From Priapulus caudatus (taxonomy: Eukaryota; Priapulida; Priapulimorpha; Priapulimorphida; Priapulidae): a DNA stretch of 32,478 nt. A program made the position numbers and the translations under genes. Shown in pieces: positions 9,272 to 24,200 of this stretch. The notes below the pieces were generated by a model. It made no database searches, was not told the origin of the DNA, and saw nothing but the letters and a program-made list of their open reading frames with translations. How positions within the stretch are numbered: the stretch's first letter is position 1; each line of letters starts with the position of its first letter. The DNA lies in contig NW_014577608.1 in assembly GCF_000485595.1 (NCBI RefSeq), forward strand, positions 105,858-138,335, written 5' to 3'.

Positions 9272-12200
9272 GCACATGCAGCACACAGGAAGAACTGAAT
9301 ATCTGTCATTGTGATTCAATATTATGTCTGTAAAAGACAACTGCTGTCAAATGCGCAAAAAAAGAAAATATGGAAGCTGACCATGCAAGCTTCCTGTCAA
9401 AACACTGTTAGTGAAAGAGGTCATTAAGAGGACAGAGAAAGTAGAAGTTGCTAAGTTAGAAGTAATCAGAATGTTTTATTTGTAGTAAAGAAGTCATATT
9501 ACAATGCCATGCAGGAATAGAATATTTGTTACACAGATCATGCATGTGCAGAGTTAAGAGAAATTAAACAAACAGAAAGTGAAGTGTTAGCCGCTATTAC
9601 ATAGTTACCATAGTAACGATATCACAACAACAACGTCGACATGTTAGTGACTGTATTATATTAGTTATATTTTAGTTTTGCGTGATTTCTTTATCGATAC
9701 ATATATTGATTCAGTACATCTCACAGATAAAATATCAGCTAAACTAGAGGGAAAGGAAGCAAATGACTTGCTCACTACAGCAATTCCCAGAAAACTATCC
9801 AAAGTGTGCGTCAAGCGAGTCCAGATATTCTACCTAACAGCAGGGAAACCTCCAAAGGGTGGTAGCACATGCAACATGAGACAGCAACCATGGCTAAAAA
9901 TAATGTATGACTACCTGTGGCTGGTGGGGCCCCCTGGTGTTGGCAAAACTCACGGGGGATTGCACAATAGGCTGCTGCGTGGAGCTGGCTTTTCTCACAC
10001 GTGTGAAGTCCGGACCAGGGAAGACCATCGGTGGATAGCCGTAGTGATTCAGCTCCAGCTTCAGGTTGTCCTGCACCTGCATGTTCTCTACACACAGAAA
10101 CACAAACACACGGTCACTGATGACGTCAGGGCTGTCGACAGCTACCCACTGCCATGTTAATGAGGTGATGACGTCAGGGCTGTAGACAGCTACCCACTGC
10201 GACAGCCCCTGAGTCATCAATCATTCATTACCCATGGCAGTGGGTAGCTGTCTTACAGCCTCTGAGTCTCACGGTCATTAAGCATGGAGTGGGTTAGCCG
10301 TCTACATCGCCCTACGTGCATCACCTTCATTCAATGCAATGGCTAGTGGGCTAGCTGTCTTACAGCCCTGACGTCTATCAATCCTCATTAACAATGGCAG
10401 TGGGGTAGTGTCTACAGGCTGGACGTCATGCATCTATTACATGCAGTGGGTAGCTTGTCTACAGCCCTGAGTCATCTAATCTCGATTAACATGGCAGTGG
10501 GTAGTCTGAACGTGCAGCCGCTGACGTCACCATGCTTGCATTAACCATGGCAGTGGGTAGGCTGTCTACAGCCCTGGACGTCACCATCTCATTAACGATG
10601 GCGAGTGGGTGCGGTCTACCAGGCCGCTGACTGTCACCATCGTCATTAACATGGCAGTGGGTTAGGCTGTCGAGCAGCCCTGACGTCATCATCTGCATAA
10701 CATGGCAGTGGGTGAGCTGTCGATCGGCCCTCGACGTCATCACTCTCATTAACGATGGCCAGTGGTAGCTTCTACAGCGCCTGACGTCATCATGCCTCAT
10801 TAAACCATGGCCACTAAGGGGGGTAGCTTGTTCGCCAGGCCCTGACGTCATCATCTATTCACATGGCAGTGGTAGGCTGTCGACGGCCCGTCTGACGTGC
10901 ATCAACGCGTCATTAACATGGCAGTGGGTGAGCTGTCTACAGCCCTGATGTCAATCGACCTCATTAACGATGGCAGTGGGTAGCTGTCTAGCGGCCCCTG
11001 GACGTCATTCATCCTCATTAACATGCAGTGGGTAGCCTGAACGTGCATCATCTCATTAACATGCAGGTGGGTAGCTGTCTCAGCCACTGACGTCATCAAC
11101 TTCATTATACATGGCAGTGGGTCGCTGTTCTACCCAGCCCTGACGTCATCATCGTCATTAACATGGCACGTGGTAGTGTCTGACAGCCCTGACCGTCATC
11201 CGTCATTGAACATGGCGAGTGCGTAGGCTGGTCGACCGGCCCTGAACGTCCATCACTGCATAACAATGGCAAGTGGGTAGCTGTCTACAGCCCTGCGTGC
11301 ATCACTCATTAACCTGGCCAAGTGGGTAGCGCTTGACTTACAGCCCGTGCGTCTCGATCTCATTAACATTGGGCCGTGGGTAGCTGTCTACGGCCCTGGA
11401 CGTCATTCCACCAGTCCTTTAAACGATGGTCCAGTTGGTAGCTTGTCTTACAGCCCCCCTGACGTATCACCCTCATTAACATGGCAGTGGGTAGCCCGTC
11501 TACAGCCCTGACGTCACCATCTATTAACATGGCACGTGGGTAGCCCGTCTACATGCCGCTGAGTTCAATCATCTTCATTAACATGGCAGTGCGTAGGCCG
11601 TCTACAGCTGACGTCACCATCTCATTAAATGGCTAGTGGGTACTTTGTCTACGGCCCTAGGACGTCCTCATCTCATTAACATGGCATGGGTCGCTGTCCG
11701 ACGTGCCCTGACGTCATCATCCTCATTAATGGCGTGGTACTGTCTACAGCCTGACGTCACCGATCTCTATTAACATGGCAGTGGGCTAGCTGTCTTACGG
11801 CGGCCTGACGTCATGCTACCGTCATTAACATGGGCAGTGTGGTAGCTGTCCTTACAGCCTCGGTCATCACCTCATTAACATGGCCGTGGGTAGCTGACTG
11901 CAGCCACTGACGGTCATCACCTCCTTAACATGGTTAGTGGGTAAGCTGTCTACCGGCCTGACGTTCATCACCTTCATTAACTGGCAGTGGGTAGCTGTCT
12001 ACAGCCCCTGACGTCATCATCTCATTAACATGGCAGTTGGGTAGCTGTCTACAGGCCCTGAACTGCATCATCTCATTCACAATGGCAGTGGGTAGCTTGT
12101 CTACAGCCCTGGATGGTCATCATCGTCATCACTATGGCTAGTGGGTAGCTGTTCTACGGCCCTGACGTCATCATCTCATTAACATGTGCCGTGGGTAGCT

Positions 12201-15200
12201 GTCTGCAGCCCTGACGATCAGTCATCTTATTAACATGGCAGTGGTAGCTGTCTACAGCCTGACTGTATCATCTCATTAACATGGCAGTGGGTTAGCTGTC
12301 TACAGCCCTGAGCGTGCATCATCTCATTACATGGCAAAGTGGGTAGCTGTCTACAGCCCTGAGTCTATGGACCTCATTCACAATGGCAGTGGGTAGCTGT
12401 CTTACAGCGCGCTGACGTCATCATCATTAACATGGCAGTGGCTAGCGACTGGGCAAGCCGCTGAACGTGTCTATTCATCGTCATTAACATGGCCAGTGGG
12501 TGCTGTCTACAGCCCTGACGTCATCACGTCATTTAACATGGCAGTGGGTAGCTGTTCTACAGCCCTGACGTCATCCGCATCGTCATCTAAATGGCAGTGG
12601 GTAAGCTGTCCTACAAGCCCCTGACGTCACCATCTCATTAACATGGCCCGTGGTAAGCTGACTGCCGCCCTACGTCATCATCTGCATTAAACATGGCAGT
12701 GGGGTAGCTGTTCGACAGCCCTGAACCGTGCATCACCCGACCCGTCATTAACATGGCAGTGGGTAGCTGTCGACGGGCCCTGACGTCATCACTCATTAAC
12801 AATGGCAGTGCGGTAGCCTGTCTACAGCCTGATGTCACATCTCCCATTAACATGGCAGTGGTAGCTGACTGCAGGGCCTGACGTCATCACCCTCATTAAA
12901 TGGCAGTGGCGTAGCTTGTTCGAGCAGCACCTGACGGTCATCAATCTGCATTACGATNNNNNNNNNNNNNNNNNNNNNNNNNGTGTGGTAGCTTTTGTAG
13001 AATGGGTAGGTCTGTTCTACAGCCCCTGACGTCATCACCTCATAACTATGGGAGGCAGTGGTGGTAGCTGTCGGGCCCTGCCGTGTGCCCTGACGTTCCA
13101 TCTCTCATTAACATCGGCACATGGGTAGCTCTGTTTCTACAGCCTGACGTCATCACCTCATTAACATTGGTGGATGGGTGGAGCTCTCTTGACTACAGCC
13201 CTGACGTTCATGATTTCATTAAATGGCGTGGTGGTAGCTGTCTCGGCCTGACTCATCACCTCAGTTAATTGGCAGTGGGTAGCTGTCTACAGCTCCTGAC
13301 GTCATTCACTCATAACATCGTCAGTGAGGTAGCCGTCTACAGCCCTTGACGATTCACAATCTCAATTAACATGGCAGTGGGTACCGTCTACAGCCCTGAC
13401 AGTCATCATCTCATTAAACATGCAGTGGGTAGCCGTCTACAGGCCCTGACGTCACCATCTCATTAACATGGTAGTTGGGAGCTGTCTGACGGGCCCTTGA
13501 CGTCATCATCTCATTCAACAGGGCAGTGTGGTAGCTCTCGACGCCCTGACGTTCATCATCTCATTAACATGGCGTGGCGTAGCTGTCTACAGTCCTGACG
13601 TCACCATCTCATTAACTGCGAGTGGTAGCTGTCTACGGCTCCTGACGTCATCACCTCGTTAGTACATCGCAGTGGGTTAGCGTCTTACAGCACCTGACTC
13701 ATCACCTCTTAAACATTTGCGGGGGTAGCTGACTGCAGCCCTGAAGTGACACCTCATTCAACATGGCAAGTGGGTAGCTGTCTACGTGCCCTTAGGTTCA
13801 TTACCTGCATTAACATGGAGCTGCGGCGTAGCTGTCTACAGCCTGACGTCATATCCTCATTACATGGCAGTGGGCGTCTACAGCCCTGACGTCAACATCT
13901 CATTACACACTGGCATGGGTAGCTGACTACAGGCCCTGATGTTAATGATCTTATTAACATGGGCAGGTGGGTAGCTGGTCACGCCCTGACGTCATAATCT
14001 CATTAACATGGCCGTGGGTTAGCTGTCTGCAAGCCTTGACTCATTCATTCTCGAATAACATCCGGCAGTGGTGTAGCTGTACAAGGCCCTGACTCATCAT
14101 AATCATTAACATTGGCAGTGGGGTACGCTGTCTACAGCCCTGACGTCATTCATCTCATTACATGGCAGGGTAGCTGTCTACGCCCGACCGAGTCGATCAC
14201 TCATTACATGGCAGTGGGTTAGCTGTTCTACAGCCCTGACTTCATCACTCATTAACATGCAGTGGGTAGCTGACTGCAGCCCATGACAGTCATATTCATT
14301 AACATGGCAGTGAGTAGCTGTCTGAAGCCTGAACGTCATCACCTATTAACATGCGCGTGGGTAGCTAGTCTACAGCCTGACTAGCATCTCATTTAACATG
14401 CAGTGCGGTGCTTCTACAGCCCCTGACGTCACCATCTCATGTAAACTAGGCGTGGGTAGGCTGCTGCATGCCTGACGTCATCATCTCGCATTGACATGGC
14501 GACGTGGGATAGCTGTCGAGACAGCACTGACTTCATCACTCATTAACATGGCAGTGGGTAAGTGTCGACGGACCCTGACGATCGATCAGCTCTTCAATTT
14601 GCAGTGTTGCTAGCTGTCTACAGCCCTGATGCACCATCTCATTATACATGGCATGGGTAGCTGACTGCAGCGCGAATCATCACTCATTGACATGGGCAGT
14701 GGGTAGCTGTCGACGCACCTGACGTTCATCATCTTCATTAACAGGCAGTTGGGTAGCTGTCTACAGACCTGACGTCACCATCTTCATTATACATGGCAGT
14801 GGTAGCTGTCTACGGGCCTGACGTCATCTCTCAATTAACATGGCATGGGTAGCTGTGTCTATCAGCCCTGACGTCACATCTCATTAACATGGCAGTGTGT
14901 GTACTGTCTACGCGCCCTGAACTCGTCGAATCCATCTCATTAGACACTGGCAGTGGGTATGCTGTCACGCTCCTGACGTCATCATCTTTGGATTCAACAT
15001 GGCGAGCGGTAGCTGTCTGACAGCCCTGACGTCACATTCATTACTATGGAGTGGGTTAGCTGTCTACAAGCCTGACGTATCATCTCTCATTAACATTGGC
15101 ATGGGTTAAGCTTTCTACAATCCCTGGACGTCCAATTCATTCTCATTAACAGGCAGTGGGTAGCTGTCCGACAGCCCTGACGGTTCATCATCTCATTAAC

Positions 15201-18200
15201 TCAATGGGCAGTGGGAGCTGTCGTACAGCCCTGACTCGGATCTATCTCAGGAACATGGCAGGTGGGTAGCTGTCTGCAGCCCTGACGTCATCATCTCGTT
15301 AACATGGCAGTGGTAGCTGTCTTTACAGCCCTGCGTCCATACAAGCTCGATTACATGGCGTGGGTAGCTGACTGCCAGCCCTGACGTCATATGCTCATTA
15401 ACATGGCAGTGGCGTTAGCTGTCGTAGCAGCCCTGACGTCATCATCTCATTAACATCTTGGCAGTGCGGGGTAGGCCGGTCTACAGCCTCTGACGTACTC
15501 ATCTCATCTAACATTTGTGGCAGTGGGTAGACTGACTAGCAGCCCGACGTCATTCATCTCAATTAAACATGGCACGTGTCGGTAGCTGACTGCAGCCCTG
15601 ACGTCATGCATCTCATTAACATGGCGAGTGGAGCTGTCCGACACGCCCTGACAGCACATCATCTCATTACAATGCAGTGGGTAGCTGTCGACGCCCTGAC
15701 GTCATCATCTCATGATAACAATGGCAGTGGGTGCTGTCTACAGCCCTGACTCATATCTCGTTAATCATTGGCAGCTGGGTTAGCTGCTTCTTACAGCCCT
15801 ACGTCATCATCTCATTAACATTTGGCAGTGGGTTAAGGCTAGTCGACGCCCTTGCACGTCATATCTCATTAATCATGGCAGTGGCGTAGCTGTCGACGGC
15901 CCTTGAGTCATCTCATCTCGTATTGAACATGGGCAGTGGTAGGCTGTCGACGGGCGCCTGCCCCTGACGTCATCATCTCATTAACATGGCAGTGGGAGCT
16001 GTCTTACCAGCCCTGACGTCATCAGTTCTCGATAACAGATGGCAGTGGGTAGCTGAATCTGCAGGCCTGATCCATCATCGTCATTAACATGCGTGGGTAG
16101 CTGTCTACAGCCTGACGTCATCATCTCATTAACATATGGCATGACGGTAGCTGTCACAGCCCTGACGTCAATCACCTCATTGAACAATGCAGTGGGTACT
16201 GGACTGCAGCCCTGACGTTCTCATCTCATTAACATGGCAGTGGGTAGCCGTCATACATTCCCTGAGTCATCATCTCATGAAACATGCAGTGGGAGCTGAA
16301 TGCAGCCTCTGACGTATCATCATCATTAACCTGCTAGTGGGTAAGTGACTGGCAGCTCCTGACGTCGATTCCTATCTCCATTAACATGGCAGGTGGAGGA
16401 GTGTCTACAGCCTGAACGTCGATGCAATCTCATTAACATGGAGTGGGTAGCTGTCTACAGCCCTGAGTTCATCACCTCATGAACATGGTGCAGTGGGTAT
16501 GACGCAGCCCTGACGTCATCACTCATTTAACATGGCAGTGGTAGCTGTACTACAGCCCTTGACGTTCATCATTCATTAACATGGGCGAGGTGGGTTAGCC
16601 GTCTACATGCTCTGAGTCATCACCTCATAAATGGCAGTGGTAGCTGTCGACGGCCCTCGACGGTCATATCATCTCGATTAACATGGCAGTGTGGTACCGT
16701 CATACAGTCCTGACGTCACCATACTCTTACAATGGCAGTGTGGTAGCCGTTCTACAGCACCTTGGCAACGGGTTCCCATCATTCAGTTTAACTGGCAGTG
16801 GTAGCGCTCGACGTGCTCTGACAGTCACCATGTCATTAAATGGCAGTGTAGCTGTCTACCCTGACGTTCATCACCTCATTAAATGCAGTGGCGAAGGCTG
16901 TCTACAAGCCCTGGACTCATCATTCTCAGTTGAAACATTGGCAGTGGGGTAGCTGTGCTAACAGCCCTGACGTCATCAACTCATTAACATGGGCAACGTG
17001 GGTAGCTGTCTGACAGCGCTGACGTACTATCATCTCATTAACATGCAGGTGGGTAGGACTGTCTACAGGCACCTGACGTCATCATCTCATGTAACATGCA
17101 GTGGGTAGCTGTCTGACGGCCTAGACTGTCCATATCTCATTAAGCATGGCAGTGGTAGCTGTCTATCATGCCCTGACCGTCACCATCTCATTAACATGCA
17201 AGTGGGTAGCGTCTACAGGCCCTGACGTCATTCATGCTCATTAACATGGCAAGTAGGTAGCTGGTCCGACGGCCCTGAACGTCATTCTCATTAAACATGG
17301 CAGTGGGTACTGTCTACAGCCCTGACGTCCTATCAATCTCATTTAACATGGCAGTGGGTACTGTCTAACAGCTCCCGGACGGTCACTCAACTCATTAACC
17401 ATGGCAGTGGGTTAGCGTCTACAGACCCTGCGTCGTCTTCATTAACATGGCAGGGAGCGTTACAGCCTGACGTCATCATACTCAATTAAACATGCAGGTG
17501 GGTAGCTGTCTACAGGCCCTGACGTCGTCATTCTCACTTTAACATGGCAGTGGAGGTAAGCCGGATCTACGCCCTTGACTCATCATCTCATTAAAATGGC
17601 GCAGTGGGGTTAGCGTCTACAGCCACTGACGGTCACCATCCTCTTAACAGTTTAGCAGTGGGTAGCTGTCTACAGCCCTGACGTCATCATCTTCATTACA
17701 TGGTCAGTGGGTAGCTGTCGACGGCCCTGCTCAATCATCTCATTTAAATGCAGTGCTGAGTAGCTGTTCTACAGCCCTGACGTCACTCACCATCATTAGA
17801 TGCAGTGGGTAGCTTGTCTTACAGCCCTGATCTCATCTCATTAACATTGGGCAGTGAGGTTAGCCAGACTGCAGGCCTGACGTCATCAATACCGCATTAA
17901 CATTGGGCAGTGGGTAGGCTGTCTACAGGCCTGACGTCTTATCTCATTAACATTCGCGGCAGTGCGGTAGCTGTCTACAGCCCTACGTCTATCATCTCAT
18001 TATAACATGAGCACGTGGGTAGGCTGTCTACAGCATGAGTCACCATCTCATTAACATGGTCAGTGCGGTAGCGGTCTTACGGCGCCTGAGTCATCATCTC
18101 ATTAACATGGCAGTGGGGGTAGCCGTCTACATCCCTGACGTCACCATTCAATTAACATGTGCCAGTGGGTAGCCGTCGAATGCCCTGACGTTCATCATCT

Positions 18201-21200
18201 CATTAACAGCGGGGTAGCTGTCTGCAGCCCTATATCATCTCATTAACATGGCGTGGGTAGTGTCTACATCGCCTGACGTCATCAACCTTTTCATATATAA
18301 ACATGGCGTGGTAGCTGTCGCAGCCTGCGTCTTCTCCAGTTAACATGGCATGGGTAGCTGACTGCAGCCTGACGTCATCATCTCATTAACAGTGGCAGTG
18401 GGTTTAGCTGATAGCCAGCGCCTGACGTCATCATGGCTAATAACATGTGCAGTGATGGTAGCTGTCGACGCCCTGAGGTCATTCATGCTCTTTACATGGC
18501 AGTGGTAGCGGCTACGAGACTCTTACTGTCATAATTCATGAACATGGCAGTGGGTAGCTGAGCTCCACGGCTTGACTCATTCATCTCATTAACTTGGCGG
18601 GGTAGCTGTCGACGCCCTGACGCACAATCTTCATTTATAACATGCAGTGGGTAGCTGTCGGATACGCAGCCCTGACGTCTATCATGTCATTAACATGGCA
18701 GTGGGTAGCTCGACGCCCTGATCGTCATCATGCTCAATTAACATGCGGCAGTTGGTAGCTGCGACGGCTCTGACGTCATCATCTCTGTAACATGGCAGTG
18801 GGTGTAGGTGCCGGTCTACAGGCCTGACGTCATCATCTCATTAAACAATGGACAGTGGGTAGCTCAGTATCGACGTCCTAGACGTTCACATCTCATTCAT
18901 GGCAGTGGGTAGCTGTACTACAGCCCTGACGTCACCATCTCATGTAGCATGGCAGTGGGTAGCTGTCTACCAGCCCTGACGTACATCTCTCTTACAATGC
19001 AGTGGGCTAGACTGTCATCTGGCTGTTCCTGACCGTCATATCTCATTAATCTTGGCAGTGGTAGCGCTACAGCCCTGACGTCATCACCCTCATTAACATG
19101 AGCATGGGTGTAGCTGTCTGCGCCCTGAGCGTCCAGATCACTCCCTCATTAACATCTGGCAGTGGTAGTGTCTAACTAGCACCTGACGTCATCATCTCAT
19201 TAACATTGGGCAGTGGTAGCGTCTACTGGCCCTGACTCATTCATCTCCTTACATGTGCAGTGTGTGGTAGCTTCTGCAGCCCTTAGACGTCATCACTCAT
19301 TAACATTGGCAGGTGAGTAGCTGTCTTGACATCTGCCTGACTTCATCACTCTCATGTTAAACCATTAGCCAGTAGAGGTGATCTGTCTGCCAGCCCTGAC
19401 GTCATCACCTCATTAACATGCAGTGGAGCTGTCGACGGTCTCCTGACGTCACCATCTGCATTTAGACATGGCAGTGAGCTATCGCTGTCTACAGCCCGGA
19501 CTTCATCACCTCATTAACATGGCGCAGGTGGGTAGTGTCGATGCAAGCCCTGGACGTCAAATATCTCATTAACAGTGGCAGTGTGTAGCTGGTCTACAGC
19601 CCTGAGCGTCATTACACCTCTTAACATGGCAGTGGGTACCCGGTTCTACATCCTGACGTCACCCATTTTCGTAACCAGTGGCGTGGGTAGCTGTCTACCA
19701 GCCCTGACGTCATACTCATTGTTACACTATTGGCAGGGTGTAGCGTCTACAGCCCTACGTCATCACTTCTTATCAACATAGCAGATGTTGGCGGTAGTGG
19801 TCTACAGCCCATAGAATTGTTCATCATGCATGTAACATGACAGTAGCGGTAGTCGTGTCTACAGCCCTGACGTCATCATCTCATTAACATGGCAGGTGGG
19901 TAGCTGTCATGGCAGACCCTGACGCCATCACCTCATTAACATGGCAGTGGGTAGCCGTCTATCATCCCTGACGTCATGCATCTCTCATTCAACCATTCGG
20001 AACCAGATGGAGGCTTAGCTGACTGCCAGCCCTGACGTCCCATCATCTTCATTAACATCGGCAGTGAGGTAGCTTCTACATGCTCCTGACTGTGTCATCA
20101 TCTCATTAACATATGGCAGTTGTAGTGTAAGATGCTGTCGACAGCCCTGACCAGTCACATCCTATTAACATGCAGTGGGGTAAGACTGTTCGAATCTCCC
20201 TTGACCTCATCTTCTCATTAAATTTAGGCTAAGTGGACAGGTAGCTGTCTACAGCCCTGACTGTCATCCATTCTATTAACATGGCAGTGGGTTAAAGCTG
20301 TCTACAGGCCTGACTCATCATCTCATTAAACATGGCAGTGGTTCGGTTACGCTGTCACAGCCCTGACGTCAGTTTATCTTCATTTAAACATTGGCAGTCG
20401 TAGGATACAGGTACTGTCTACAAGCCCTTTGAGCGTCATACCTCATTAACATGGCGTGTGGTCAGCTGTCGACGGCCTGACTCGATTCATCTTTTCTTAA
20501 CATGGGCATGTGTTGTCCGGTTGTAGCTGTTTTACAGTCACCTGATCGAGTTCAATCATTCCTTCCTTAACATTATGGCAATGTCCTTATAGACATTTAT
20601 GCCCTTTATATAGCATGTTGTCATTAGGTATATGACAATCGGGTAGTGTTACAGCCCTGACGTCATCATCTTATTTTACAATGGCCGTGGGTAGCTGTCG
20701 TACAGCCCTGAGTCATTTACACTCATTACACTATTCATTTGGCAGTGGGGTAGCTGTCGACGGCCCTGAGTCATTCATCTCATTAAGCATGTGCAGTGGG
20801 GTAGCTGTCACATCCCTGACGTCATCACCTTCATTACATGGCATGTGGGAGCTTGTCTACAGCGCCTTGACGTCATCATACTCATTAACATGCATTGGTG
20901 CTGTCGACGCTTGATCCTTCCTGACGTTACATAATCATTACAGACGAGGGTCCCTTACGCTAAGTGAGGGTAGCTATCTACAAGCCACTTGACGTCATCA
21001 TCCATTAGCATGGCCATGTGCGGTAAGCTGTCCTATACAGCCCTGACGCAATCATCTCATTTAACATGACAGTGGGTAGCCAGTCTACATGCCCGTGACT
21101 TACATGGCAACCTCATATAACTTGGCGTGTGGTAGCCGTGCTACACCCCTGACGTCTCATCTCATTAACATGCAGGTGGGTTAGCTGTATACAGCGCCTG

Positions 21201-24200
21201 ACGGTCATCATCTCATTAACATATCAGTGGTACCGTCTTACAGCCCTGACGTTCAGTCATCTTATTAACATGCAGTGAGGTAGCCTGTCTAAGCTCCTGA
21301 CGTTCATCATCTCATTAACAATGGCAGTGGGTAGCCGTCTACAAATCAGCCTGACGTCATCAACCTCAGTTAACATGCAGTTGGGTAGGCTGTCGACGCG
21401 GCCGGCCTCTTACTGTCATCATCATCATTTATAACATGTCAGTGAGTAAGCGTCTACATCCACTTGACGTCATCACCTCATTTAACATTGCTCATTGTGG
21501 TAGCCTGTCGAGGCCCTGACCGTGCCTTCATCTATTCTAACATGGGCTAAGTGTACAGCTTATTCCCGTTAGCTGTCTATACATTCTTTAAACATTTTGG
21601 TAGCTGGTCTACAGCCCTGTATCTCACCATGCTCATTAACATGGCAGTGGGGTAGTTCTAAAAGCCCTGTACGTCATCACCTCATTAACATGCGGTGGTA
21701 GGCGTCTACCACCCTGACGTCCATCATCTCAGTTAACATGCATCGGTAGCTGTCTACAGCCCTTACGTCATTCACCTCATAACATCGGCAGTGGATAGCT
21801 GTTCTTAAGCAGCCGCTGACTCATCTATCTCATTAACATGGCCAGGGTAGCTGTTACGAGCCCTGCGTCGACCATCTCATTAACATGGCAGTGTAGCTGT
21901 CTACAGCCTGACGTCATACCTCATTAACATGGCAGGTGGAGCTGTCTTACACCTGCACTCTCATCTCATTACATTTGGCTATGGTGTTAGCTGTCTACCA
22001 AAGCCCGACGTCATTCTTCTCCATTAACATTGGTCAGTGGGTAGCTTTACAGCCCTGACGTCCATCATCTATTAACATGGCGTGGGATACATAGACATAG
22101 GGCTTGTCGACTCCCACCTGTACGGCATCACCTCATTAACATGGCACGTGAGAGTAGCTGTCGACCGGCTCCCTGACGTCTTCATCTCATTCACCATCTG
22201 CAGTGGTAGCTGTCTAACAGCCCTGACGTCATTTTCACCTCATTTACACATTAGAGCACTGTCAGGTATGCTGAACTAAACAGTCCCTGAGTCTGTGCAT
22301 CATCTCTATTAACATCGGCAGTGGGTAGCTGTTACAGCCCTGACGTCCATCATATATTAACATGCAGTTGGGTAGTGCATCACGCACCTGACGTCATCAC
22401 CTCATTTACATGGCAGGGGTAAGCTGTCGAAGCCGACGGTCATCATCTCCATTAACATGGCAGGGGGGTAGCTGTCTACAGCCCTGACGTCATCAACCTC
22501 ATGACATGGCAGTGGGTAGCTGTCGACATCCCTGACGTCATATATTCATTATAACATGCAGTGGGTAGCTGGTCTACATGCGCCTGCCGTCATCATCTCG
22601 ATTAACATGCAGTGAGGTCAGCTGTCTACCTACAGCCTGACGTCATCATCTCATTAACGATGGCGTGGTAGCTGACTGCAGCCTGACGTCTCACCTCTTA
22701 ACATGGCAAGTGAGGTAAGCTGTCGACACCCTACGTCATATCTCATTAACATGCATGTGGTTAAGCTGGTCTACATCCCTGTTACGTCATCTATCTCTAT
22801 TCACATCTTGGCAGTGTCGGTAGCCTGTAATACGATGCCCTGAACGTTCAATCCAATCTCGAATTACATGGCATGTGGTAGCTGTCTACAGCCTGACGTC
22901 ATCACTTCATTAATTGGCAGTTACGTCTAGCTGTCTACGGCCCTGACGTACATCACCTCATTAACATGCGCAGTGAGGTAGCTAGTCTACCAGCCTGATC
23001 GTCTATCACCTCAATAACAGGGCAGTGTATGGATAGCTAGTCTACCGCCCTTGACGTATCTCTCATTAACATTGGCATGGTGTTGAGTAGTCTGTCGACT
23101 TGCCTGTACGTCATCATACTCATAACATGCAATCTGACAGGTAGATGTCTACTAGCCCGGACGTCACCATCTCATTAACTGCAGTGCGTGTTCTAGTTGT
23201 CTACAGCCCTGTACGTATTCAATCTTTTACAATGGCAGTGATCATACGGTACGCTCGTCGACAGCCTGAGTTCATCATTCTCCATTAACTGGCGTGGAGT
23301 AGCTGTCTACGCGCCTGATCATCATCTCATTACTTGCAGGGGGTAGTCTGTTCTAACAGCTCGTACGTCTTTTTCATCACTCATTAACACTGGCAGTGCT
23401 GTGTCTAGCTTACAGCTCCCTGACGTCACTCATCTATGATATAAGAATACATGGGTAGCTGTCGACAGCCCGTGATTCATCACCTCATAACATGGAGCAG
23501 TGGGTTAGCTGTAACTACATTTCCTTCTACCCTTATAGACTTATCTCCATTAACATGCAGGGGGTAGCTTCTACAGCCCTGAAACGTCCATCCTCCATTA
23601 AACATGGGCATGGGTAGGCCGTCTACATTCCCTGACTTCATCATCTCATTTAACATGCTGGGAGGGCGTACAGACCTGACTCCATTTTTTTTCATCTCAT
23701 TAGCATGCGTGGGAGCTGCGACATCGCCTGACCTCATTCATCTCATTAACATGCAGTTGCAGGTAGCTGTCGACGGCTGCCTACCGTCATATCTCATACA
23801 TGGCAGTGGTAGCGTGACTTGCAGCCCTGACGTCATATCTTCATTAACATGGCAGTGGGTATCTGGTCTACAAGGCCCTGACGTCATTGATGTCCATTTA
23901 ACCATAGGCAGTGGGGTAGCTGATCTACAGCGCCTGACGTCATCATTCATTAACATAGGCCCGTGGAGTAGCTGACTGCGCAGCGCCTGACGTCTCATCT
24001 CGATGTAACATGGACAAGTGGGTAGCTGTCGACAGCCCTGTTGACGTCATCATCCTCCATTAACATGGCAGTGGGTAGACTGTCCTACAGGCGCCTGACG
24101 TCATCATCTCATTAACCTGGCATGTAGGAGTAGGCTGTCCATTCAGCGCCTGACGTCATCATCTCATTAGACATGGCAGTGGGGTACTGTCTACAGCCCT

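Noticed and set aside
9678-10160. Plus-strand open frame of 160 codons
   Set aside because: It runs antisense through the KIDINS220 exon at 9915-10087 into the satellite. The minus strand has the splice signals and exact phase.
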